A DNA stretch of 64,000 bases from Cinnamomum chago (GCA_038049695.1 CP142460.1:36180001-36244000); one strand, 5' to 3'. Counted from the stretch's first letter, positions 11,348-23,060 are shown. The notes: a model not told the origin generated them from the letters alone. Made by a program: numbers and translations.

Positions 11348-12871
11348 CTATGGCATGGTTATCCTCATCCCCAACAGTGTTATCATTTCTATTGGCACCA
11401 TATTGAATTTGATATTGATGAGCATTGGGATCGACAAATCCAAAGAAGGCAACTGCATCGTAGGAACTTGGAGGAGGTGGAGGTGGATATCTACTATATT
11501 GCGTTTCACCATAGTCACCATATGAGTAGGACCCTGAAGTTGAAGACTGTTCTTCTCCTTATTGCACTTTACTATATGGAAAATAATGTGACGGTCCTTG
11601 TCTGTAACTAGGGTTCCACGAATTAGCCCATTATGCCGCTTCTTGTCCTCCAACATCTCCACCCACATTTCCTTGCTCATTACTACCTCCAGGAGCAGGT
11701 GGTGAGACTCTCCAACGCCGTTGATAACCACGGTTTCCTTCTATTCTTTTCGTAAAGTCCTGTATGTCCTCTACAGGAATGGCATCTTCGTCATCAAGTT
11801 GGTAATATTCACTAGTAGAACCTGTGCCACTGCTCCATCTCCTCCATCATGGCTACTAGAAGAGACGGTGGTATCCGTCCTGTTAGAAGACGACACAACA
11901 TGAGCAGGTTCTTTCCCTTTTGGATTGTGGGTGTGGTTGTGCACTTGTACCTTCTCCTCCAAGTGGGTCTCCCTCTACCTCATCCATTTCTTCATCAATC
12001 AAACCTTTAACCTCCTCCTAAAATCCTGGATCTGAATCTAGCAATGGATCCTCTATCTCGGCTATCCATGGGAGCATGGTTTCGCCCTCTCTGAATATGT
12101 TATCCAAATTAATAGGACAATAGCCCTGATCATCCCTTGCCCTCCTCTCTCGTTCTGTTTCTCAACTTCAAATTGTAATGGCAATACACAAGCTTGCTGA
12201 GTTTTTTCATGGTAAGTCGATTCCTGGACTCTGTGTAGATCAAGGAGAAAGTGCTCCAATTTCTCTCACAGTTTGATGAAGTTGTAATTTGACTAAGGAT
12301 GCGAACAACCGCTCTCCTTAGATTTGGAGCATCCTCCCCAAAATTCATCCACCAATCAGCTGAAATTCAAAATAAACAAATAAAATTAGATATTCCCTAA
12401 TCCCTATTCAAAATAACAAAAGACTATTAGGTTGGGTAATTGGGTCTTTTGTTCATACCATGTGGCATCTTTCCAATCGACCTTATTACAAGAGGGTCAG
12501 CAAAGCCTCTTCTACTTTGTGTGTATGCATATATCTACAATGTGAAAATTAGGAATAAATCAACAAACCATACTTGTTTAACTTATCTCAAGCATATACA
12601 TTAGAAATCTGAACCACTCACTCACCTCTTGTATGACTTTGATTTGATCATCCTCTTTCAACAATTTCTTCAACACTTGCCTTAATCCTACCCGCAATTC
12701 CGTTTCTATTACTTTGTTGTGTTGTTCGGCATTGGGGTAATAGTATTCATGATTAAGGAAATAGCCTACATTGAAAACAAGTTGAAATGCAAAATGATCA
12801 AAAATCAAAGAGAGATAGCTTGCTTTAAAAGCATCAAAGAGAGAGCTTGTTTTATTGATTACCTGCAGCAT
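11348..12871 (-). pseudogene. hAT transposase remnant, C-terminal half
   Basis: Minus-strand fragments in shifting frames match the established layout of plant hAT transposases. At 12871-12578 is the end of the RNase H-like catalytic region, with FDAFKASYLSL and GYFLNHEYYYPN followed by a helical stretch. At 12348-12130 is the dimerisation domain, with LRRAVVRILSQITTSSNCE, RNWSTF, RNRLTMKKLSKLVYCHYNL. Further on come an acidic tail (LDNIF-like, IAEIEDPLLDSDPGF in another frame) and a proline/tyrosine-rich end near 11500. The N-terminal BED finger and most of the catalytic domain are not seen. Stops and frameshifts show it is inactive. Confidence 0.8.
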
Positions 12872-13089
12872 GCAATGGATGGTGCATGCACCGGCTGGTC
12901 ATTCCACTGGGCATCAATAATTTTTATATATTCATCATGATATCTAACATTTTACATGATGGCTTGCTTTGCTCTATCCATTGCTTCATATATATATATA
13001 TATATCCTATTATTGGTTTGTTGTCACCATCTACAAGCCGTAACACTCTAACTAAAGATACCTATAAATATGAACAAGTAGTATGTTAA

Positions 13090-13860
13090 AAAAAATAAAA
13101 CATGTTAGAGGAATCATATATCTAACGCTTAGGAATCATTCTCAAGACATTTAATTGGTATTTCATTAATTAAAGTATTTTTTTTCAACAATTTAAAAAA
13201 TCTGAAAATAAGAAAATAAAATAAAATTAGGAAAATACAAAGATATGTTGGATTGATCTATGCCAAACATATATATATATATATATATCACATTTAGGGG
13301 CCTTATTCAAAACAATATGATGGGTAATGAATTAGTTAAGGGATTTTTTTTTCAAAAAATAAATAAATCCAAAAATAAAAAATAAAAAAAAAGGAAAAGA
13401 AAAAGAAATGTTGGAGTGATCTATGCTAAAAATATTTTTAAAAAATTTAGGAGCACTTTTCAATACATTTGATTGCCATTCCATTATTAAAAATATTTTT
13501 TTTCCAAAAAATAAAAAAAAATCCGTAAAAGAAAAAGAAAAAAAAAGTAAAAACAAACAAGCAATATATATTGGAATGATCTATGATAAACATAGATCTA
13601 AAATCTAGGAGCCCTTTTCAAGACATTTGATTGGTATTCAATTATTAAAATTTTTTTTTTCCAAAAGGGAAAATTCTGAAAATAAAAAAAGGAAAAAATT
13701 GAAAAAAAAATAAAATATGTTGGAATGATCTATGGGAAACCTAGATCTAACAATATGAAGCTATTTTCAAGTTGTTTCATGAGTTTTCCATAAGTAATAA
13801 TGTTTTTTTTAAATAACATAAATCCAAAACTAAAAATAACAATCTATAAAAAAAAAAAAA
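13090..13860. repeat. Degenerate tandem repeat inside the hAT element, about 150-bp unit
   Basis: About five diverged units begin with a form of atgttggaatgatctatg, continue through aggagcccttttcaagacat and ttgattggtattc, and end in an A-rich tract. Unit starts lie near 13100, 13245, 13410, 13570 and 13720. The dinucleotide run (TA)n at 13270-13288 interrupts one unit. Confidence 0.75.
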
Positions 13861-14869
13861 AAAAAAATAAAAGATATGCATGCAAGATCAAAAGGAAGCA
13901 TGGATCTACAATAAAAAAAAGACAATGATGCCATTATGTTGTGATTCATAGTAGTTAGAGAGTGATAATCTCAAAAGTTGAAAAAATAATTACAAAGAAA
14001 TGCATACCTAGATGAAGAATCTTGTTTAGATTCCTTAGAATAGTTGAATCTTTTAATTTGGTAGCAAGAAATCTTGAAAAAATGGAGTTGGGACCACTAG
14101 AGGGCAGTAAGAGAGGTTTCACAACAGTGAAAGTGGAGTAAAAAAAAAAAAGAAAGTCGTCTTTCGGGGGGGGGGGGGGGTTATAGATGGCCTATATTTC
14201 GGCCGTAGTGTGGCAGTGTCCACCTATTGGCCGCTAACGTATTTGCATCCTTGGGCGTGTGCAATATCTAAAACCAAAGAGGTGAAGTAGAATGGGGCCC
14301 ATTGGCTGGATTGTGGGCCCCCATTTGGTTCTACCAATCTCTGGATTGCATCAAGATTCAAGAACCATCAAAGATTTGTTGTGTCCTTGAAAACAGGTTA
14401 AGTTGCTCCAAAGCGCTGTTCACATTAAAAGGAATGAAATTAGTAGCTGTATTTTGTCATATATCTTCATCTAAGTTTCTTGATGGATTGAACTTGAACA
14501 ATCCCAACTTTGAATTTAGTTGGTGTTTTCATACATCTGCTTTACTATGTTAACATATCACAATGTTTTCTAGTTGGGTTTTCAATGTATAAACCATAAA
14601 CACTGCATTTGAAAGATGTCGAAACCTTTGAGCCTTTCTCTCAGTTTTGAATAACTGAAGTTTTGAAACCCATCACTGTTGTCTCAGCAATAAGACTTTA
14701 CCATTACAACAATGATAAGTCGGGAGATATCCTAAGTGAGCTGCAGCTATTTGATTAAAATAATTATCTTCTAATCAGTAATCTTTGGTTGGTTTCTTCT
14801 CCCAATTGTCTGAAACAAAGAGAAGACATTTCCGTATTCATATGGACTCTCTTGCGCTTGTGTTAATAG

Positions 14870-15058
14870 GCAGATCTCTCAAAAGTAGACCGGAAAAGGA
14901 CACCTTGGCTTCTGGTACTATTTCATGTGCCATGGTATAACAGTAACTGGGCTCATCAAGGAGAAGGGGACAAAATGATGGCTTCTATGGAGCCATTGCT
15001 TTATGCTGCCAATGTGGATATCATGCTTGCCGGTCATGTGCATGCTTATGAGCGCTCG
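14870..15058 (+). CDS. PAP18: PAP18-like purple acid phosphatase, exon 3
   Basis: Sixty-three codons, phase 0 at both ends, from acceptor ttaatag to donor tcg|gtaagc. It continues the catalytic domain directly from exon 2 (…SWLK + ADLSKVDRKRTPW…). It supplies the remaining metal ligands: the VLFHVPWY motif (about 14911) and GHVHAYE (about 15030). With the three motifs in exon 2, all five conserved purple acid phosphatase blocks are present. There are no substitutions at metal-binding positions. Confidence 0.93.
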
Positions 15059-15156
15059 GTAAGCTAGAATGGATTTTGATCTCTTATTCAAATCATTCTT
15101 CTAATTCTGTGGAACCAACAGACTTATTAAAAAAAAAAAGTTGTGACACTTTCCAG

Positions 15157-15245
15157 ACACGTGTGTACAATGGAAAAGTTGATCCTTGTGGAGCTGTTCA
15201 CGTAACCATTGGCGATGGAGGCAATAGAGAAGGCTTAGCTCAAAG
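15157..15245 (+). CDS. PAP18: PAP18-like purple acid phosphatase, exon 4
   Basis: A short exon of 89 nt (acceptor ctttccag, donor aaag|gtaagg) after a 98-bp intron. It encodes TRVYNGKVDPCGAVHVTIGD and GGNREGLAQ, the conserved segment after the GHxH motif in this family. It ends with two bases of an arginine codon that is completed by the first base of exon 5 at 21647, so splicing across the 6.4-kb intron keeps the frame. Confidence 0.93.
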
Positions 15246-16149
15246 GTAAGGACTCCCATTATTTTTTAATGCTACAAAGAAAATTTACTACTATTTTTTT
15301 TTACTATGAATAAATTTCAAAGGTTTGTTTGATCTTTTAGAAGTATCCAATTCAGGCTGGAATTTGTAAACCTATTTTACTCGAACCAATTTTCAAAAAG
15401 TTGTGTCAGACACTCATATCCTTCAACAGACAACAGACATCCTTGTAGCCATGACAGACATGTAAACACGTGCTACAGGAGAAACCTTCAGGTGCTATTT
15501 GGTTACGAATAAAGGGACGTCGTGGATACCCCAAATATCAGAAGTCGTTTTTATGCTGAATCTTTCCAGTTTGGAGATAAAGAATCCTTACCATTGAAAG
15601 AAATAAGTTGCTTGTTCATTCATTTCTTAGATAAGCGAACTCCTACGAAAATATTTTTTAGGTTTCCATCTGATTTCTAATTGATTTAGCTGTTTTTTCT
15701 CAACCAAAGAATGTGTGGGTGTATCCTTATCTAGAATTCAACGTAGCACCAAATAGGCTGTAAATTTATCTGCCATTCTTATTTTTTTGAAGTTACATAA
15801 ATTCTTTTATTTTAGAACTCTAGGTTATTTTTCAAACGTTCTGACACGCATTCTTATGTGTGTATGTTACACATTTTTTTAATCTTAACTGTTAAGTAAG
15901 CATTACAAGAAAAGAAAAAAAAAGGAATGGAAACTGTTAAGTAAGGTTGTTTCTATTGCACCATTGATTCTTGTATATTTGTTAAACTTATAGTGATTTG
16001 GATTACATTTTACGAGTATCTCTCTTAATTTTGATTGCTATGTGTTAACTTTACTTGATATGAGATTGGTTTTTGATCTACCTTGAAATCTGAACGCAAT
16101 TTTTGGATTGGACCAACCAGAATATCATGCCATGAGCTACTAGACACTT

Positions 16150-17460
16150 GCTTTATTTATGAATGATAACCAAACTTTATTAGAAAAGCAAATAGGCATA
16201 AGATATGTTGAAAAGCAACAACAGAAAATGAACTAGAAGAGAAGCAACAAAACAAAGAAAAAGAAGAGTAGAAGACAAACACCAAAAACAGAACTCCCAA
16301 AGAGAAACACCCAAAGACTACAAAGAGGCCGAATGAACAACCAAACCTGATTTGCCCACACCCTCCTTAGCCAAAGTGTCTACCTCTGCATTCGCATTTT
16401 AAAAAACATGAACGAAAGAAATGGAGAACTTGGAATGGAAGGCACATCTCGCCAGGGAGGACTGGAACTACAAACTGCCCAACGTAGAGCACATAAGGAA
16501 TCGCCCTCCACAATGATATTATTAGTGCCCATGGAAACCAACTTGTGAAGGCCCGTTCCAAGGGCAATTACCTCTGCCTCATTAATTGAACAGTGCTCAG
16601 CTGGGCCAGAGGAGAGGATACAAATGCCCATACAATCTCTATCAATACCACTGATTCCAGAAGGACCTAGATTTCCAATCACACTTCCATCAAAGTTAAG
16701 CTTAAGAAACCTTTAAGGAGGGGGAAGACCAAGAGGAAGTGATGGTAGTCTGATGAGAGGAAGAGAAGGCCACCTCAAGCCAATTAGTGATCATATAGTT
16801 TATAGCGGCACCTCTAGAGTCTGGAAGAGACGAAGTCCAAGAAAAAAAAAAAAACCTTAAACTTTGTTCTCCATAGAACCCTCGGAGGAGCAGATACCCT
16901 CGAAACTCCTTTTTATTCCTCTCCTTCCAAATCACCCATAAGATTAGTAGGAAAGATGCCTTCACATTAATTTACCTCTTGTGGAACCCACTCCCACCCT
17001 CCAAGCTAGAAAAAATCTTTTAGAGAGTTTGGAAAAACCCAACTACAATTAAACCAACCGAGCACAACAAGCCAGAGGGCGTGAGCACGTTTGCAAGATG
17101 CAAAGAAGTGATCCACAATTTAAGCATCCTCGAGGCACACAGGATGCGCCACCTAAGATTATCCAACGTCAATGATGCAACCTTGAGAAGTGAGTGAACC
17201 AAAAGCCATATAACCCTAAATGGAGCTTTAAACTTCTTAATCCAAGAAACAATAGAAGGGTTGTAGAGCTTCCGAACAACTCCAAGAAGAAAGAGGAGTC
17301 AGAGGAAGCAACATTTGTCGACCCTTTTCCAAACCTGTCTCTCCACTCCATCCTCTTGACGCTTGCTTTATGCCTATGCAATATGCTCGTATATAAACTC
17401 TAATTGGATTTCACCAAGAGAAGTTCGGATACAGCCCTCCTATTGAAACCCCAAGTCCTA
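16150..17460 (-). pseudogene. 5'-truncated LINE (L1-like) with zf-RVT and RNase H domains
   Basis: On the minus strand, an upstream part in broken frames carries the zinc-finger of plant LINE reverse transcriptases (VDHFFASCKRAHALW, about 17105-17045). After further frame breaks comes an open RNase H domain (16700-16380): LKLNFDGSVIGNLGPSGISG, then INEAEVIALGTGLH and IIVEGDSLCALRWA, giving the catalytic D, E and D. This order is known for plant non-LTR elements with a C-terminal RNase H. The endonuclease and the main reverse transcriptase are absent, consistent with 5' truncation. It is inserted in reverse to the host gene. Confidence 0.83.
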
Positions 17461-17476
17461 AATAGACCATACATCT

Positions 17477-17803
17477 TGATCCAGAACCCTAGGGTTAGGG
17501 TTTGTGTGAAAAGTGGCAAAGCACGATAAGACCTTTGCAGAGACTTTCACAAAGGGAAAAAAAACCGACAAATATTATTAATCTTCTCAACTCGGAGATC
17601 CAATAACTACAAGGCTTATATAAATAAGAAAAGAAAACTTAGGGGTCTTAATCAAACCAGAAAACTTAGCAAATAAAAAATATTTTAATTATAACTCATT
17701 ACATAAAATCAGAAAGCCACTAACAACTCATTAGGGAAATAATAAAAGTCCTGAAGTGTCTTGGGCCCCACATTCAGAGCAGACGTGATAGCCTCTCTGC
17801 ACA
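17477..17803 (-). repeat. 3' LTR of the short LTR element
   Basis: Left copy of the direct repeat, about 80% identical by eye to 19748-20101, with an 18-bp gap relative to it (cgatgatgcacct region missing). The end positions are approximate. Confidence 0.6.
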
Positions 17804-18850
17804 ATCATCTTGAGCCACCTATTGTTCTTGGATTTGAGGTTTTAGCAAGTAAAAACCTGTGCCAATTTCTTGCCCATCACTGAGTTTGGTCCCAAATCTC
17901 TAGCTACGCTTGAGGTTCATAACCCGCTGTGTAAGTTTATTCTGAGTATATCGTCCTTCAACTTGATAATTTTTTTATAAAAAAACTTGAAAATTATTCA
18001 AATAATGGTTATTTTCTAAATTGGAAAATCATGTTTCCATCCTTGCAACAGTTGCTTGGATCTGGTTGATTGCTGCAGATAATTGAGCAGTTTGTTGATT
18101 CATACCGACAACGGCTCTAAGTCATTTCCTCCATGGTCATGGATGAGGTCTACGCATCTATATGCTTCTTAGGTGGCCTTTTTTATCCAATTGACACAGA
18201 CAACCTGTTGTGTAGATCATATCACCACTAGCGTGCAAGCGAAGACGGATTCGAAATCTGAGTTTGGATGGCTCCGATATCGTAGAAACTGTTTCTGGCC
18301 CTCTATTGTTCAAATCTATTGTTTTATTGGACGTTGCTGATGTAGCTGATGACATCTGTTTCTGGATCCCGCTGCTTCCTATGGAGTGGGTTAGGTCCAA
18401 CCCAACTTGACTTCAACATGAACCTAAAACGATTGCAAGCAAGAAGGTGTTGCAAGCAACACTCAAATGAGCGCTTCCACCAAGGTGTTGATGATGTAGT
18501 GGGAAGGAAAGTGGGCAGTGCGTGGTTATGTACTCACATGGCAACGGCGGCTGGCACTCCAACCGTCTCTTCCTCCTCTTGTTTCTCTCTGCAGAAACTG
18601 AATTCTGAAAACATTTCTTTTTCTTTTTCTTTTTTTTGTTTTCAGAATCTCCCTTGCAGATCTAGCCCACCTTAGATCTTACAAGAGATCTATGCTTCAC
18701 GGTCTAGCCAATCCTCCTTTTCCTCTATCTGGTTTGAGTTTTGCTAAAGGTGGCAGACTGTTCTTTTTTTAAATGTGCTTCCTTCCTTAGAAAACCAACA
18801 ACCACCACGCCGGAGCTGCCGGTTGCACTGCTCTGGCGATGCGTTGCAGG

Positions 18851-19174
18851 CATGGTTCAAAATTGCTACGTAGCGGCCACATTATCGGCCGTAGTGGTTG
18901 ATGCTGCTATGGTCTAAAACCTAGTAATCTAAGCAATTTTAATTTAAAACACTATTTTTCCTATTTCTTGTCCTTAATGGCCTTTCGTAAAGTTGTCAAT
19001 ACACCTTATATGGTTCCAAATCACTAAAAAACAACACAAGATTGGCTGCTACACAATATTCAAAAAAATTTAACGCTTGAAAATTTCACACCGCTACGCC
19101 GCTATGTATTGCCTCAAATGCCATGCATCACCGCTACGTCGCTATGCCCGCTGCAATAACTATTTTGATCCTTG
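18851..19174. mobile_element. Non-autonomous hAT-type element (MITE copy 3)
   Basis: A 324-bp element starting catggttcaaaattgctacg and ending aactattttgatccttg, imperfect inverted termini of the same family as the other hAT copies. It is flanked by gttgcagg (18843-18850) and gttgcaag (19175-19182), a 7/8 target duplication. Subterminal tacgtagcgg/ccgctacg motifs are present at both ends. It sits inside the short LTR element, so it is the younger of the two. Confidence 0.78.
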
Positions 19175-19747
19175 GTTGCAAGCGGCGGGGTTCCAAACAT
19201 ATGGACGGTGGCGTGAACATTTTGGCTGGGCAATGCTCTTTGATGGTGAGGTTGGAATGGGAAAAGGCCGGATTCTGAAAGATCCCAATCTTTTTCCTCC
19301 CTTTACTTTTTCCCCTGAAACCAACGAGGGCAACCCTTTTCAAATTCGGAAAATATGGATCTACCCCTCTTCTTTAAAACTCCAATGTCCCAAACCAAGG
19401 GCCCTTTTTCTTCTCCAACTCTGGTGACTGTCGTCCAACGGAAATTGGAAGAGGGCACTGACCCTTTGTCTTTTTTTTTTCCTCCAAGCAGAAAATCGCC
19501 CAAACTCTCTTTGTTGCGGCAAAAGCGAGAACCGAGAGCCCTCCTTGGATTTTTACAGAAAATCATGGCCCACCTTCCGAATTTATGCCCTCATTGAATT
19601 TGAGATCTGAAACCCTCTCTCTGATTCTTGAATCACTAGCTGAAACAATAACTTGAGCTCTTTCTTCTCCAGTTTCTTCTATTCCGCAAAAGACCATGCC
19701 GAGTCCGGATCTGTGTGCAGGGGAATGTAACCCACTCTGATACCAAA

Positions 19748-20101
19748 TGATACAGACCCTATTGTTAGGGTTTTGTGAAAAGTGTTGAAGCACGATAAAA
19801 AGTCTTTGCAGAGACTTTCACACGATGATGCACCTCAAAGGGAACAAAACCTACAAATATTATTAATCTTTTCAACAGTGAGATCCAACCTCTACAGGGC
19901 TTCTATAAATAAGGGAAAAAAAAAAAAAAAAACTTAGGGGCTAAGATTCATAATCAAATTAGGAAAGTAGGCAAATCAGAAACTATCCTAATTACAACCA
20001 ATTAAATGAAATTAGAAAAGCCACTAACAGCGCATTAGGGAAATAATAAAATCCGTAAACCATACTGGGCCCCATATATGGGCTGCAGGTCTGTCCTGCA
20101 T
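19748..20101 (-). repeat. 5' LTR of the short LTR element
   Basis: Right copy of the direct repeat. The primer-binding-site complement (19735-19745) lies immediately next to it on the inner side, giving element orientation. It contains a run of about 17 A at 19917-19933. Confidence 0.6.
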
Positions 20102-21646
20102 TGCATCCTAAGGCCAAAAAAAGATTAAAAAAAAGAAGAAGTAAAGGGCCATAAATATTGCTTAAACCAAGTCACATGCCTGTCACTTTTAGATATCTTT
20201 GATCCCAATACCAAAAGATTTTTTAATTGTTGGCGTTTTTGTATCACGGCTTTATGGCTTATTACCTAAAATGGAATAGGACTGTGATTGCATGAAGATT
20301 GAAGAAACAGGCCCATCTTGTGCTTGGAATAACTGTGGGAATGGTAATGAGCACCTTGCCTACACCAATTCCCCATCAAATTAGAGGAAACCTGTTCCCT
20401 AGCTAGTGTCCTATGAAACTTGTTTGTGCACTGATCCCTCTTCACTTTATCTTTTGAGATGGCATTAGAAGTTTCTTCATTCAATAAACGCATCCATAGT
20501 GTTTGAATTTGTGTTTGCCCTTCTGTAATGGACCAAATCTTTATTTTACAACCAGTCTACTAACAAATATGCTGCATTAGGCATCTAGAAGCAATTCTGA
20601 TAACTTAGGGAAAGATGTACTTAAAACTAGAGTTGTCCAGAAAAGTCGGTCCCATTTCTCAGGAGTCCTTATTAATAAGACTGGTTGCAGAAGGGTTGGC
20701 AATGGGTTCGGTTGGTTACAAGTTGGGTTGATTACTGAGGTTATTATGAAGTATGGACCCAACCTATACATGACCCATTTTATTGATCAGGTTTGAAATG
20801 TTAACCGAACCCTGAATTACCAAGATAGCTCACGTTGTGTTAGTGGGTTGGGGAACAACAGACCATCGCAAATTGGATTGGGTCATGTTGATGAGTTGGA
20901 GAGCAAGCATGTTGAACTACCCAAACATGACATGGTTAGTATTCAGGTCGGAAATGTCTAGCTGAACCCTGAATTGTGCACTGTCATGTTTGGGTTGGTC
21001 GGGAAAATCTACTGCTAGGTTGCATGCACAAATTGTCCCCTTATGTTGTTCAGCTGGTAAGGGACGTGTAGTGTAAGTGGGTTCATGAGTTCAAGTCGTG
21101 GGAAAAAATAAAAAAGTTTCCTGTTTCTTCTTGTTCTTCGAATGAAGATAGGTTTCAAAAAGAGTTGGGAGTTGGTTTTCCTTTCCCACTCTCTCCCCCT
21201 CCAAACCACCCCCCTACTCTCTTTAGCATCTCCAACAGAAAATTTTGATTAGAAGGCATTTAAATGGTCTGGATGTCTATGAACTGGGCCCCACCTTCTG
21301 TAGACTGTAGCCCCCCAATTCATTGGCTTGAACGATCACAAGTCTTACCGTCTGATTGTGAGGTACCTTGCAAGCAACTACAAAGGTTAACTGGTTAGTG
21401 GTTGGACTTCGTACAATGTGACTGGATGCCACTGTGGCAGAGCATGCTGCTATAGAGTTCATTTGGCAGTGCGTTGCCCTACGCATTCCCCTTCATTTTC
21501 CACCTTGGGTAAGTGTGCAGGTGGCTTTCATTTCCCATACAAACAGAAAAAGTTCTGTTTTGCAAAAAAAAAAAACCCCCGTTTGGTTCCACACAAAATA
21601 TGCCCGATTCGTTCTCTTTAATCTTACCTGATGCTTGGCTTGACAG

Positions 21647-21866
21647 ATACAAGAACCCAAAGCCGGACTGGTCAGTCTTCCGTGAAGCAAGTTTTGGTCA
21701 TGGTGAGCTAAAGATTGTAAATTCAACTCATGCGTTTTGGAGCTGGCACAGGAATGATGACGATGAACCAGTGCAATCAGACCATGTATGGATAAACTCC
21801 TTGGTGAATTCTGGATGCATCCTCAATGAGAAGAATGACTTCAGGAAGATCCTCATCTCTCCTTAG
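21647..21866 (+). CDS. PAP18: PAP18-like purple acid phosphatase, last exon
   Basis: The acceptor is cttgacag. The exon completes the split arginine codon and adds 72 codons plus stop (TAG, 21864-21866). It encodes the C-terminal part of the catalytic domain: YKNPKPDWSVFREASFGHGE, LKIVNSTHAFWSWHRNDDDE and a tail ending in FRKILISP. The FGHG and WHRNDD motifs are strongly conserved in this subfamily. Visible exons total 387 codons plus stop; with a usual first exon of about 50 codons this would match the family length near 440. The reading frame is intact from exon 2 to stop, so the gene may be functional if exon 1 exists elsewhere. Confidence 0.93.
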
Positions 21867-22200
21867 GAAGGATTTCCACAATGTTGACAGCAATAATAGC
21901 ATGAAATCCAAAATTGTGAGAGTTCTTCATTTGTGTATGTAGATATATATTATATATTGATAAACCTGTAGGTGGATTAGTCTCTATGTATTTGTAACAG
22001 TTCTGATCTCAGAACCTGTAGGTGGATTAGTCTCAATGTATTAGCCGGACTGGTCAGTCTTCTGTGTGCAGCTGTATTTGTAACAGCTCTTAGACCCTTT
22101 GATGTGCTTTTTAAGCCTCGACATTGTAGCATGTTGGCTTTTAGTTGCTGCCTTAGCTAATGAGCTCTGTTTGTATTTTGAATCTTTTAAGTTTGTGGTA
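21867..22200 (+). other. PAP 3' untranslated region with internal duplications
   Basis: Downstream of the stop, a unit aacctgtaggtggattagtc occurs twice (21963 and 22013), and tgtatttgtaacag occurs twice (21987 and 22073). Between them, at 22043-22062, is a 20-base perfect copy of coding sequence from the last exon (21661-21680). No clear AATAAA signal is seen. Confidence 0.6.
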
Positions 22201-22410
22201 GATGACAATGTTCATTTTAAAAGGGTAAGGTATAGCACTGTTAATAATCATTAGGACTCTTTTGTATGCATTATTATCCTATGGTTCGGTCTATGAAGGG
22301 TTGGGTCGATAGTGATCCTAAAGGGGCATGTTTGTGTGAGACAGTTGCCGCAGTATTTTCTTCCACACTGATTTTGTTTTATGCAGTTTCCAATTCTACT
22401 TTTTGGTTGG

Positions 22411-23060
22411 TAAAACATTTACCATGGTGAAGTGTTTGTACCTCTTGTTTGGTTCTCCACCTATTGGAGTTGAATATGCTTTTCAGAAAATGCTTTCACC
22501 TCATACCGTGGAAATTGCAGAAAACTTTACACGGACCAACAGAAAACCATTCTCCCTCTGAAAGCATTTTCATTTTTCTATGGATAATATTCCATACAGA
22601 CATATGTCAGTGAATGTTTCGTTGAAGTGGAATTCTACAAAGGATTCTGCAAAATCTTCAGCATGTCCATTAGAGAGAAACCAATGCTCAGATCTTCCCC
22701 ACCCTGAATGTTTCATGTTCTGATACTCTGGTTGTCTGTAGGTCGTTCTGAGGTTGGGCTAGCACGGATTAAGCAAATGAGTTGGGCCTGGGCTTGAATT
22801 GTAAGCCTGAAAGCTTGATATGGGCCTGGATGTTAGATTCGATAGCTAAATGACTGGGCTTCAACTTGCTTCAGTATTGGCGACTCGTCTCAGTCATGCA
22901 CAGATGATTCATTGTGTACCTGTAATCCACATGATGAAACCGACCTAACAGTTTGGGCTGGGACATACCAAAGGTGGGCCATGTGATGGGCGGTCTGGAC
23001 CTCATCACATGGCGCATGGGAAATAACTGCTCCCTAACATTATATGGACTTGTCATATTA
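22411..23060. repeat. Diverged local duplication, copy 1
   Basis: This aligns in order with 23600-24375: ctccacctattgg/ttccacctttt, gctttcacctc, gaaattgcagaaaa, agttgggcctgggc, aaatgactggg, atccacatgat, gtgatgggcggtc/gtgatgggtggtc. Identity is perhaps 70% with many small gaps. No coding function is recognised. Confidence 0.7.

Larger units (their letters stand above)
10777..14253 (-). mobile_element. Decayed hAT transposon in a PAP intron
   Basis: The left end, agcaaggatggctacg, and right end, ctaacgtatttgcatccttg, form imperfect inverted termini of the same family as the MITEs at 284, 1922 and 18851. The flanking host sequence ggcgtgt is duplicated (10769-10775 and 14254-14260), with the eighth base differing. 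The left 300 bp align with the MITE interiors (for example tcgctgtataaatagaaaat). The element carries transposase remnants on the minus strand (11348-12871) and a tandem repeat (13090-13860). A G run of about 18 bases lies at 14166-14183. Confidence 0.82.
10239..14869 (+). other. PAP intron expanded by an hAT element
   Basis: The 4.6-kb intron runs from donor gttagt to acceptor gttaatag and joins two phase-0 exons. About 3.5 kb of it is the hAT-type element at 10777-14253. The remaining flanks (10239-10776 and 14254-14869) show no features that I recognise. Confidence 0.85.
17477..20101 (-). mobile_element. Degenerate short LTR retroelement
   Basis: Two direct copies of about 330-355 bp (17477-17803 and 19748-20101) share tttgcagagactttcac, acaaatattattaatctt, gccactaacaac/gc and cattagggaaataataaaa. 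Next to the right copy, at 19735-19745, is ctctgatacca, the complement of a Met-tRNA primer-binding site, which places the 5' LTR on the right and the element on the minus strand. The interior is about 1.9 kb, has no pol, and is interrupted by a MITE. It is a non-autonomous or heavily deleted element; its ends and target duplication could not be fixed. Confidence 0.65.
15246..21646 (+). other. PAP intron of 6.4 kb filled with transposable elements
   Basis: Donor gtaagg at 15246, acceptor cttgacag ending at 21646. It contains a LINE fragment (16150-17460), a degenerate short LTR element (17477-20101) and an hAT MITE (18851-19174). The stretches 15246-16150 and 20102-21640 show no gene. A weak tRNA-like pair (cagctggtaaggg at about 21052 and gttcaagtcg at about 21089, followed by an A-rich tail) could be an old SINE. 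Confidence 0.85.

Noticed and set aside
17484..17500. Telomere-like ccctagggttaggg
   Set aside because: Only about two repeat units, located at an LTR-like end, with no longer array.
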